Positions 1 to 5,096 of a stretch of 5,096 bases of DNA are shown piece by piece (within the stretch, counting starts at the first letter, position 1; every line of letters starts with the position of its first letter). This DNA is from Holophagaceae bacterium (lineage in GTDB: Bacteria > Acidobacteriota > Holophagae > Holophagales > Holophagaceae). The stretch lies in assembly GCA_025353305.1 (NCBI GenBank), contig JANXQX010000147.1:1-5096 (forward strand), read 5' to 3'. The notes below the pieces were generated by a model. The model had not been told where the DNA came from. It saw only the letters and a program-made list of their open reading frames with translations, and did no database searches. Both the position numbers and the translations under genes were made by a program.

Positions 1-26
1 TTGCATCCTCAGAGGTTAGCGGATGT

Positions 27-123
27 GGAAATTTTCGATTATTGATTTTCGATTGACTATTTTGGGACGCACCCTTGGCGCATTCAGTTCCAATGACCCG
101 ATCACCATGCCCAATCGACTATT
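27..123. repeat. Degenerate ATTTTCGATT-type repeat block, left copy
   Basis: The decamer ATTTTCGATT occurs at 31-40 and again at 45-54, a 14-bp spacing. CGATTG at 50-55 is matched by the inverted CAATCG at 112-117. The block opens with GGAAATTTTCGAT (27-39) and closes with CAATCGACTATT (112-123). A shorter block with the same opening and closing motifs lies at 1364-1416, so this may be a dispersed intergenic repeat. Positions 1-129 contain no credible gene. Whether it is a repeat family can only be settled against the rest of the genome. Confidence 0.4.
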
Positions 124-128
124 GCCCC

Positions 129-159
129 AAAAAATGCCCCGCCTTTTCAGGCGGGGCAT
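129..159 (-). terminator. Rho-independent terminator of the exported-protein gene
   Basis: A perfect 10-bp inverted repeat pairs 134-143 (ATGCCCCGCC) with 150-159 (GGCGGGGCAT) around a 6-nt loop. Read on the minus strand, the GC-rich stem runs straight into six U residues (A tract at 129-134 on the plus strand). It starts 27 nt beyond the stop codon of the gene at 187-561, the expected place for its intrinsic terminator. Confidence 0.93.
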
Positions 160-186
160 CGCAGGGTTCTGGGCTCGGGAGGGGGA

Positions 187-561
187 TTACTCGACAGCGA
201 TCTTCACGTGGTCGCCTTTGTCGGTGGTGACTTCCAGGAGCAGGTCACCGGCTTTGGCGGATTCCAGCAGCTTCACCAGCTGCTCCAGCTTGAGTTTCTG
301 GATTTTATGGATCTTCTTGGAACCGCCCTCTGAATCCACGGTGCCGTTGATGTCGATTTCCTGGTCCGAGATGGTCTCAAGGATGCCCTTGGCCAGATTC
401 AGCGGCAGCCTGATATGGACCTGGGTGGGGCCGTCCTCCCCGTGGTGGTGTCTCATGGACTTGCTGACCACGTCCACTTTGATGAAGCGGGTCTGGGTCT
501 GGGCGGCCATGGGCAGAACGGTGACGAAGGCGAGAGCGAGTGTTGCAAGCAGATTGCGCAT
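187..561 (-). CDS. Small exported protein of unknown function
   Basis: This 124-residue protein is one I cannot place in a named family. Residues 1 to about 20 are a clear Sec signal peptide: Arg2, a hydrophobic core at about 4-17, and a small-residue cleavage region ending near Ala20-Gln21. The mature part, about 104 residues, has no cysteine and no further membrane segment, so a periplasmic or secreted location is likely. It carries a His triplet (38-40) followed by Gly-Glu-Asp, a possible metal-contact site, then alternating hydrophobic and charged stretches (VHIRLPLNLAK, GDLLLEVTTDKGDHVKIAVE) that suggest a small alpha/beta fold. The ATG is supported by AAAGGAG six bases upstream. A strong terminator follows the TAA stop, so it is probably a single-gene transcript. 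The gene is firm; its function is unknown. Confidence 0.85.
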   Translation of the reverse strand: MRNLLATLALAFVTVLPMAAQTQTRFIKVDVVSKSMRHHHGEDGPTQVHIRLPLNLAKGILETISDQEIDINGTVDSEGGSKKIHKIQKLKLEQLVKLLESAKAGDLLLEVTTDKGDHVKIAVE

Positions 562-567
562 GGAAGT

Positions 568-574
568 CTCCTTT
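568..574 (-). promoter_or_regulatory. Shine-Dalgarno site fixing the start of the exported-protein gene
   Basis: The minus strand reads AAAGGAG, then six bases (ACTTCC), then ATG at 561-559. This near-consensus site with ideal spacing decides the start codon and places the signal peptide at the true N-terminus. Confidence 0.85.
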
Positions 575-585
575 GGGTTTTGTGT

Positions 586-605
586 GGGTCGAACACCGGG
601 TCGAA
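586..605. repeat. Direct repeat GGGTCGAA x2, 12-bp period
   Basis: GGGTCGAA occurs at 586-593 and 598-605, separated by CACC. The pair lies 25-44 bp upstream of the start codon of the minus-strand exported-protein gene, within its leader or promoter. A spacing near one helical turn would suit a direct-repeat operator, but no regulator is known here and chance is possible for eight bases. Confidence 0.4.
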
Positions 606-632
606 GAGTGTTACGGCGGAGTTTTCAGGGCG

Positions 633-691
633 ATTAGGGACCGTTACGAAATAACCAGTGCTTTCCTGGTTAGTTCGTTACGGACCCTTAT
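633..691. repeat. Long imperfect inverted repeat (26-bp arms, 7-nt loop)
   Basis: Positions 633-658 pair with 666-691 around the loop TGCTTTC (659-665). I count 22 of 26 pairs, and all four mismatches are isolated single positions. The right arm includes the first 20 bases of the hairpin element starting at 672, so the left arm is in effect an inverted partial copy of that element. The structure abuts the 692-708 hairpin with no gap, so the two could stack if transcribed. Confidence 0.75.
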
Positions 692-721
692 GTCGGCCGC
701 AGGCCGACGCGATGGATGATG
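672..721. repeat. Hairpin-bearing 50-bp element, copy 1
   Basis: The element starts AGTTCGTTACGG and ends GATGGATGATG. Inside, GTCGGCC (692-698) and GGCCGAC (702-708) form a perfect 7-bp stem with the tri-loop GCA. It matches copy 2 at 47 of 50 positions. It resembles REP-type intergenic elements in size and design, but I cannot assign it to a named family. Confidence 0.85.
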
Positions 722-737
722 CTGCGAGCAACCTCGA

Positions 738-787
738 AGTTCGTTACGGACCCTTATGTCGGCCGGAGGCCGACACGATGGATGGTG
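738..787. repeat. Hairpin-bearing 50-bp element, copy 2
   Basis: This copy starts exactly 66 bp after copy 1 in the same orientation. Its stem pairs 758-764 with 768-774 around the tri-loop GGA. The three differences from copy 1 are one in the loop (700 C / 766 G), one in the 3' tail (719 A / 785 G) and one at the stem base (709 G / 775 A). The last turns a G-U wobble with 691 into a Watson-Crick pair with 757, extending the stem to 8 bp. Confidence 0.85.
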
Positions 788-935
788 TTCTGCACGAGAT
801 CGAAGGTGTTGCGTGCCCTGTCATGAAAGTGATGGCTTGCTAGCCCACCCACATGGCTCGTTAGCCTTGGGCTCTTGCGATATCCTCAACTAGCGAGGGA
901 ACGCCACCCCACTTGTCGGCATCCCATACCTGAAC

Positions 936-940
936 GGAGA
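936..940 (+). promoter_or_regulatory. Shine-Dalgarno site of the thioredoxin-like gene
   Basis: GGAGA ends four bases before the ATG at 945. The spacing is slightly short but acceptable. It supports this ATG, which begins a clear signal peptide, over the in-frame ATG codons further downstream. Confidence 0.65.
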
Positions 941-944
941 TTTC

Positions 945-1361
945 ATGCGCCTTATTGCCGCCCTTTTCGCAGCCACCCTTCCAATGATCGCCGCTGGTCC
1001 GGCCAGCCATTCGGTGGGTTGGGAGCATGGCCTTGCCGCTGCCCAGAAGCGCGCCAAGGCTGAAAACAAGCTCATCTTCATGGACCTTTGGGCCGAGTGG
1101 TGCGGACCCTGCCAACTGCTCCAGAAGAAAGTATTTCCGACTCCCACGGCCCAAGGAGCCCTGTCCAAAATGGTGCCTCTTTCCATCATGGTCGAGAGCA
1201 TGGACGGTACCCCGAACAAAGAGGGCCAGCAGTTGGCTGAGCGGTTCAACCTGAGGGGCTATCCGACCCTCATCGTGATCGACGCTGATGGCAAGGAAAT
1301 CCGCCGCAACGTGGGTGCTCTGGATCCAGACAGCCTGGCGAAATTCATCAACGGGAAATGA
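945..1361 (+). CDS. Secreted thioredoxin-fold protein (CGPC active site)
   Basis: This 138-residue protein has an N-terminal signal peptide (about residues 1-17, Arg2 then a hydrophobic run, Ala-rich end). A thioredoxin domain follows at about 26-136. The active site WCGPC is at 52-56, with redox cysteines 53 and 56. The cis-proline loop GYPT is at 105-108 with Pro107. The preceding IFMDLWAEW strand is typical of the fold. The CGPC dipeptide is the reducing thioredoxin type; known exported relatives serve in disulfide handling or cytochrome c maturation. The spacing and the KKVF segment after the active site resemble the DsbD C-terminal/Thioredoxin_7 group more than classic cytosolic TrxA, and its substrate is unknown. 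It appears to be transcribed alone, since repeats flank it on both sides. The last codons lie in a 9-bp tandem duplication (ACGGGAAAT at 1351 and 1361) that spans the TGA stop. Confidence 0.93.
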   Translation: MRLIAALFAATLPMIAAGPASHSVGWEHGLAAAQKRAKAENKLIFMDLWAEWCGPCQLLQKKVFPTPTAQGALSKMVPLSIMVESMDGTPNKEGQQLAERFNLRGYPTLIVIDADGKEIRRNVGALDPDSLAKFINGK

Positions 1362-1363
1362 CG

Positions 1364-1416
1364 GGAAATTTCGATGGGCGATTGAGGAGCCTCAGCCAAA
1401 TCGGCAATCGCCTATT
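1364..1416. repeat. Degenerate repeat block, right copy, with 8-bp stem
   Basis: The block begins GGAAATTTCGAT (1364-1375), continues CGATTGA (1379-1385) and ends CAATCGCCTATT (1405-1416), echoing the block at 27-123. GGCGATTG (1377-1384) and CAATCGCC (1405-1412) are perfect inverted arms around 20 nt. The stem begins 16 bases after the thioredoxin-like stop codon and is followed by TATTTCAT. It could act as a weak terminator, but the poor T tract makes this uncertain. Confidence 0.4.
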
Positions 1417-1488
1417 TCATACCAAGTCGCGTTCAATAGTGTTGAAAATGACTCATACGAGTTTGCATTCGAAAAAATTAAAATTCAC

Positions 1489-1522
1489 CACCAAGACACG
1501 AAGGCACCAAGAAAGCGCCAAG
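1489..1522. repeat. Degenerate octamer tandem repeat (CACCAAGA-like)
   Basis: CACCAAGA (1489-1496), CACGAAGG (1497-1504) and CACCAAGA (1505-1512) follow one another without gaps, then a looser AAGCGCCAAG (1513-1522). From memory, similar CACCAAG/CACGAAG strings occur in intergenic DNA of several bacterial phyla. No function is evident here. Confidence 0.6.
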
Positions 1523-1561
1523 CTCCAGCATGACTGATTCCGGCTCAAAATCGCTTCGCGA

Positions 1562-1637
1562 GGCGCGTAGCGCCTGCGGGCCGAAGGCCCGCAAATTCAG
1601 GTAGCCCGGCGCGGATCACACCTAAGCGTGAGTCCGC
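1562..1637. repeat. Cluster of three consecutive hairpins before the propeller gene
   Basis: Hairpin 1 pairs GGCGC (1562-1566) with GCGCC (1570-1574), tri-loop GTA. Hairpin 2 pairs GCGGGCC (1576-1582) with GGCCCGC (1586-1592), tri-loop GAA. Hairpin 3 pairs GCGGATCAC (1611-1619) with GTGA (1628-1631) and TCCGC (1633-1637), with one bulged G and an 8-nt loop. The cluster ends 28 bp before the TTG start at 1666. It may be REP-like repeat DNA or a structured 5' leader; no T tract follows any of the stems, which argues against simple termination. Confidence 0.7.
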
Positions 1638-1665
1638 CGCTGGCGATTCAGGGAGTGCTCCTGCG

Positions 1666-3477
1666 TTGGGCCTGTCCACCGACCACAAACGGACTGCGAT
1701 GCTGCGCCGCACAGGCTTGATTGCTGTCATCGCCGCAGCCATTGCTCTCGCCCTGTGGCTTGGACACCGCAGCGCCCCGCACGGGGAGCCCGCGATCCCG
1801 ATCAGCTTCGAAGTCTTGGCACCGGAGGGAAGTCGATTCGGGTGGGTCCAACAGCAAATCCTCTTCGCGATCTCGCCAGACGGCAGACTCATCGTCTTTG
1901 TCGCTGTGGGGTCAGATGGCCGCAAATCGCTATGGGTCCGGCCGCTTGCCGAATTGTCCGCCACGGTGCTTCCAGGCACAGAAGGCGCATCGGCGCCCTT
2001 CTGGTCCCCCGATAGTCGTTTCATAGCCTTCTTCGCAGATGGGAAGCTGAAGAAGATCGACTCCCTGGGGGGCCAGCCCGTGGCTCTATGCGATGTCCCG
2101 GATTCCTTTCCATCGGGTTCTTGGGGTACTGAGCACGGGATTCTCTTTTCAGGCCTTGCGGCAGCGGGCATCAGCTTCGTGCCGGAAGGAGGGGGCCCTT
2201 CGAAATTGGTGCTGAAGGCGGATGCTTCACGGCAAGAACTTAATGTCGGTTGGCCAACCTTTCTTCCCGATGGGCGCCACTTCCTGTACCTTGGGCGCAT
2301 CGAGTCCGAACGTAGGCCCAATGTCCGCGTGGCGAACACGGCGGATGACCGGACGGTGGCCCTATTGTCGAACTGCACCCGGGCGGTCTACGTCCCCGCC
2401 ACCTCCGGCCACGCCTTCGGCCATATTCTCTTCGCCCGGGATGGGAACTTGATCGCACAACTTTTCGATACCGATCGGCTGCGGCTCTCTGGCGATGCCA
2501 TCCCCGCGGGACAGGAGATCTCCCAGCACGCCAACGTCGGCATCGGCCTGTTCTCAGCCTCGAACAACGGATTCCTGGCTTCCCGGGATAACCGGGGCCT
2601 CACACGCTTATCCTGGTTCGATCGAAGCGGCCGTCCAATGGGATCGCTGCCCTCTCCAGGGAAATTCCGATCAATTCGCATTTCCAGAGACTCGCGCAAG
2701 CTGGCCGCGGAAAGGGTGGATCCGCATACTGGCCTCGCCGGCATCTGGATCGGCGACCTTACGCGGGATGTGCTCACCCGCCTAGAACTGGCGACGGAAG
2801 ATCACCATCGCGCGATCTGGTCTCCCGACGGCACCCAAATCGCATTCAGCATTGGAAGGTTGGGCCATCCGCCCTCCGTGCATACGATGGCTTTGCATGG
2901 AGCCAGTGAGCCAGATCCGCTTACCGTTCCAGGAAGAACCCAGTACGCTGAGGATTGGTCGCCCGATGGTCGCGTCATACTTTACTTCGCCGCATTCTCA
3001 GAGTCGGGTCCTGGCCTTTGGGCAGTTGATGTGAAAGGCGGAAGCCCTCCCCGCAAGTTGCTGTCGGTGCCGGAAGCCAACGATTTCACATCGGCCCAGT
3101 TTTCTCCGGACGGGCGTTGGATCGCCTATTGCAGAACCGAACTGGGCCGCCCAGAAATCTACCTTACGTCTTTCCAGGAGCCAGGAGAACGCATCCGGAT
3201 TTCCATGTCTGGTGGATCGCGTCCACGCTGGAAGAAAGACGGGAAAGAGCTTTATTTCGTCTCCGTAGACAACGAGCTGATAGCCACCCCCATCCAGCCC
3301 GGAGCGAATCTTCAGGTCGGCAAGCCGAAGCCGCTCTTCCGAATGAGCGCTGCCGGATGGCACGACTACGATGTGACCGCGGATGGAGAAAGATTCCTGG
3401 TGGTGGAGAATCTTCCAGGCCAGGGCGCGGACGCCATTGTCGTCACGACAAGCTGGACCTCTCGCCTGGGCCGCTGA
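1666..3477 (+). CDS. Membrane-anchored PD40/TolB-like beta-propeller protein, kinase-less
   Basis: This 603-residue protein has a short basic N-terminus, one membrane anchor (about 17-33) and then a propeller-like exported region to the C-terminus. PD40 (WD40-like) repeat motifs are visible: SPDGR (70-74), WSPDSRFIAFF (113-123), FLPDGR (199-204), WSPDG (385-389 and 431-435), FSPDGRWIAY (from 479), WKKDGKELYF (from 522) and VTADGERFLV (from 570). The whole exported part follows the pattern I know from the C-terminal half of acidobacterial Ser/Thr kinases, including the PLPGTEGA-like, GKLKKI and DYDVTADG-like segments. No kinase motif precedes it, and the upstream in-frame sequence is hairpin DNA. 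Such propellers probably bind ligands or proteins outside the cytoplasm; the partner is unknown. The start is uncertain: TTG at 1666 has GGGAG ten bases upstream, whereas ATG at 1699 gives a more typical signal anchor but a poor ribosome site. It converges on uvrB with a 26-bp gap. Confidence 0.9.
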   Translation: MGLSTDHKRTAMLRRTGLIAVIAAAIALALWLGHRSAPHGEPAIPISFEVLAPEGSRFGWVQQQILFAISPDGRLIVFVAVGSDGRKSLWVRPLAELSATVLPGTEGASAPFWSPDSRFIAFFADGKLKKIDSLGGQPVALCDVPDSFPSGSWGTEHGILFSGLAAAGISFVPEGGGPSKLVLKADASRQELNVGWPTFLPDGRHFLYLGRIESERRPNVRVANTADDRTVALLSNCTRAVYVPATSGHAFGHILFARDGNLIAQLFDTDRLRLSGDAIPAGQEISQHANVGIGLFSASNNGFLASRDNRGLTRLSWFDRSGRPMGSLPSPGKFRSIRISRDSRKLAAERVDPHTGLAGIWIGDLTRDVLTRLELATEDHHRAIWSPDGTQIAFSIGRLGHPPSVHTMALHGASEPDPLTVPGRTQYAEDWSPDGRVILYFAAFSESGPGLWAVDVKGGSPPRKLLSVPEANDFTSAQFSPDGRWIAYCRTELGRPEIYLTSFQEPGERIRISMSGGSRPRWKKDGKELYFVSVDNELIATPIQPGANLQVGKPKPLFRMSAAGWHDYDVTADGERFLVVENLPGQGADAIVVTTSWTSRLGR

Positions 3478-3503
3478 TGCGCCCTATGAAACAACTTTCC
3501 TGA

Positions 3504-5096
3504 TCAGCCGGCCGGCCCCGTCGCCGGCACGGCCCCAAGCACGTCCGTCAGCCGCTCGCGGCGCAACATCATCACGTGATCGCGCAATTCGGCGGCCTCC
3601 TCGAATTTCATCTGGTCGGCGAGGTCGCGCATCTTTTTCTCGAGCTTGGCGATCTCCCGCACAAAGCCCTTGTCGTCCAGGTAGAGGATCGGATCTTCGG
3701 CGACCTTTTCCTTGGGCACCGTGATGAATTCCCGCGCCAGGGCTTCGCCCATCACGTCGTCCAGGTTGCGTTTCACGGACTCCGGCGTGATGTCGTGGAG
3801 CAGGTTGTACTCCAGCTGCTTGGCGCGGCGGCGGTCGGTCTCGCCCATGGCCGCCACGATGGATTTCGTCATCACATCGGCGTAGAGGATGACCTTCCCA
3901 TTCACGTTGCGGGCAGCACGGCCAATGGTCTGGATCAGGGAGCGCGTGTTGCGCAGGAACCCTTCCTTGTCCGCGTCGAGAATGGCCACCAGAGATACTT
4001 CCGGCAGGTCCAGGCCCTCGCGGAGAAGGTTGATCCCGACCAGCACATCGAAGTCGCCTCGGCGCAATCCCTTCAGCAATTCGACGCGCTGCAGCGTGTC
4101 GATCTCGCTGTGCAGGTATTCGCATTTCACGCCGACTTCCTGGTAGAAGGCCGTGAGCTGTTCGGCGAGTTTCTTGGTGAGCACCGTGACCAGGACACGC
4201 TCATCCTTGGCCACGACTTGGCGGATCTCAGCCAGAAGGTCATCCACCTGGGTGCCCACGGGGCGGATTTCCACCCTGGGGTCCACCAGGCCCGTGGGCC
4301 GGACGACCTGCTCGGCGATGACGCCGCCGCTCTGCTGCAATTCATAATCGCCGGGCGTTGCGCTCACGTAGATGACCTGCTTCACCCGGGTTTCGAATTC
4401 CTCGAATTTCAAGGGGCGGTTGTCCAGGGCCGAAGGCAGGCGGAAGCCGTATTCCACCAGCGTGGTCTTGCGGCTGCGGTCGCCGTTGTACATGCCGTGG
4501 AGCTGGCCTGTGGCCACGTGGCTCTCGTCCATGAAGAGCACGAAATCCTCGGGGAAATAATCCAGCAGGGTGTGGGGTGGCTCGCCGGGATTCCGGCCAT
4601 CGAGGAAGCGCGAATAGTTCTCGATGCCCGAGCACATGCCCATCTCCTTGAGCATCTCGATGTCGTAAATGGTGCGCTGGTGCAGACGCTGCAGTTCGAC
4701 GATCTTGTTCACCCCACGCAACTCGTTCTCGCGCAGCTCCAGCTCGTTCTTTATCTCGCGGATGGCGAGTTTCAGCTTGTCCTCGGGCGTGACGTAGTGG
4801 GTCTTGGGCCAGATCGTCAGCGTATCCAGCTTCTCGATGACGATGCCGCGCAGCGGATCGATCTTCGTCAACCGCTCTATTTCGTCTCCCCACAATTCGA
4901 TGCGATAGCCCACATCTTCGTAGGCCGGATAGACCTCGATGACATCGCCCCGGACCCTGAAATTGCCCGGCTCGAACGCCGTCTGGTTCCGCTGGTACTG
5001 GATCGCCACCAGATCCCGCAGCAGCATGGCGCGATCCCGGCTCTGGCCCACTTCGAGATACACGCTGAGATTCAGGTAGCTGCTGGGATCGCCCAG
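3504..5096 (-). CDS. uvrB: UvrABC system protein B, N-terminus outside window
   Basis: UvrB is the cytoplasmic damage-verifying helicase-like ATPase of nucleotide excision repair; UvrA loads it and it recruits UvrC. The 530 visible residues (numbered from the window edge) match the family throughout. Motif II DESH is at 190-193, SATP at 245-248, motif V GINLLREGLDLPE at 354-366 and motif VI QTIGRAAR at 389-396. A C-terminal UVR coiled coil at about 483-518 (KFEEAAELRD) is the UvrC contact region. The frame stays open to the right edge with family-like sequence (LGDPSSYLNLSVYLEV), so the GTG at 5063 is internal. By comparison with the E. coli protein (DESH near 338, 673 residues), about 145-150 residues including Walker A and most of the beta-hairpin are off-window. 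No truncation or frameshift is visible. The TGA stop lies in the palindrome TGATCA. Confidence 0.98.
   Translation of the reverse strand: MGDPSSYLNLSVYLEVGQSRDRAMLLRDLVAIQYQRNQTAFEPGNFRVRGDVIEVYPAYEDVGYRIELWGDEIERLTKIDPLRGIVIEKLDTLTIWPKTHYVTPEDKLKLAIREIKNELELRENELRGVNKIVELQRLHQRTIYDIEMLKEMGMCSGIENYSRFLDGRNPGEPPHTLLDYFPEDFVLFMDESHVATGQLHGMYNGDRSRKTTLVEYGFRLPSALDNRPLKFEEFETRVKQVIYVSATPGDYELQQSGGVIAEQVVRPTGLVDPRVEIRPVGTQVDDLLAEIRQVVAKDERVLVTVLTKKLAEQLTAFYQEVGVKCEYLHSEIDTLQRVELLKGLRRGDFDVLVGINLLREGLDLPEVSLVAILDADKEGFLRNTRSLIQTIGRAARNVNGKVILYADVMTKSIVAAMGETDRRRAKQLEYNLLHDITPESVKRNLDDVMGEALAREFITVPKEKVAEDPILYLDDKGFVREIAKLEKKMRDLADQMKFEEAAELRDHVMMLRRERLTDVLGAVPATGPAG

Larger units (their letters stand above)
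562..944. other. Divergent intergenic region rich in repeats, no gene
   Basis: This 383-bp stretch separates the divergent genes at 187-561 (minus) and 945-1361 (plus), so both promoters should lie here. I could not identify a convincing -35/-10 pair for either gene. About half of it is structured sequence: a short direct repeat (586-605), a long imperfect inverted repeat (633-691) and two copies of a hairpin element (672-721, 738-787). The open frame across the copies exists only because the 66-bp spacing is a multiple of three. Confidence 0.75.
1362..1665. other. Intergenic region with several repeat types, no gene
   Basis: This 304-bp gap between the thioredoxin-like and propeller genes holds, in order: a repeat block with an 8-bp stem (1364-1416), a relatively AT-rich stretch (about 1413-1488), a CACCAAGA-type octamer repeat (1489-1522) and three consecutive hairpins (1562-1637). 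TAAAAT at 1479-1484 is a possible -10 box for the propeller gene, but no matching -35 is evident, so it is not called. No open frame here has a credible start and composition. Confidence 0.7.

Noticed and set aside
658..843. Open frame of 61 codons across the two hairpin elements, encoding a repeated VRYGPLCRP peptide
   Set aside because: The peptide repeat arises because the 66-bp spacing is a multiple of three. There is no ribosome site before the GTG, and the differences between copies preserve the DNA hairpin rather than the protein.
842..873. AGCCCA...TGGGCT inverted pair upstream of the thioredoxin-like gene, considered as an operator or attenuator
   Set aside because: Only six pairs with a loop of about 20 bases and no supporting motif; expected by chance in a region of this length.
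1442..1484. TTGAAA (1442-1447) and TAAAAT (1479-1484) considered as -35 and -10 of the propeller gene
   Set aside because: The spacing is far too long for one promoter, and neither box has a good partner at 16-18 bp.
1489..1637. Possible CRISPR array in the repeat-rich leader
   Set aside because: The units are 8 bp or single unrelated hairpins, with no regular repeat-spacer pattern and no cas gene in the window.
1545..2378. Long minus-strand open frame (277 codons)
   Set aside because: It is antisense to the propeller gene and the hairpin cluster, has no recognisable domain, and its composition reflects the high-GC opposite strand.
3511..3528. GCCGGC-N6-GCCGGC inverted repeat near the convergent gene ends, considered as a shared terminator
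   Set aside because: It lies within the last codons of uvrB, has no T tract on either strand, and GCCGGC is itself a palindrome common in GC-rich coding DNA.
3484..4125. Minus-strand open frame of 213 codons inside uvrB, Arg/Pro-rich
   Set aside because: It is an out-of-frame shadow of uvrB, whose own frame carries all the conserved helicase motifs.

Overview
The window looks like chromosomal DNA from a GC-rich Gram-negative-type bacterium. Acidobacteriota, possibly a Holophaga/Geothrix-like lineage, is my best inference. It rests mainly on the PD40 beta-propeller protein, whose sequence closely follows the extracytoplasmic half of the large propeller-bearing Ser/Thr kinases abundant in that phylum. 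It also rests on the intergenic regions, which are crowded with small hairpins and degenerate repeats. No rRNA or tRNA is present to confirm the assignment.

Layout, left to right. Positions 1-129 are non-coding and hold a degenerate ATTTTCGATT-type repeat. A strong intrinsic terminator (129-159, minus strand) closes a small gene (187-561, minus) for an exported protein of unknown function. Positions 562-944 are a 383-bp divergent intergenic region. It holds a 12-bp-period direct repeat, a long imperfect inverted repeat (633-691), and two 50-bp copies of a hairpin-bearing element spaced exactly 66 bp apart (672-721 and 738-787). A secreted thioredoxin-fold protein with a CGPC active site follows (945-1361, plus).

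The second intergenic region (1362-1665) contains a second block resembling the left-edge repeat, an 8-bp degenerate tandem repeat, and three consecutive perfect or near-perfect hairpins. These sit directly upstream of a 603-residue membrane-anchored PD40/TolB-like propeller protein (1666-3477, plus) that lacks the kinase domain usually fused to this architecture. It converges, with a 26-bp gap, on uvrB (3504 to beyond the right edge, minus), the damage-recognition helicase of nucleotide excision repair. Its first ~145-150 residues lie outside the window.

The genes do not form an evident pathway. Three code for exported or membrane-anchored proteins and one is housekeeping DNA repair; no operon is evident, because each gene is separated by repeats or faces its neighbour. 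I see no convincing new multi-gene system. The most unusual signal is non-coding: the paired 66-bp-spaced hairpin element, whose copies differ in a way that keeps the hairpin paired, with a third inverted partial copy forming a long stem beside it.
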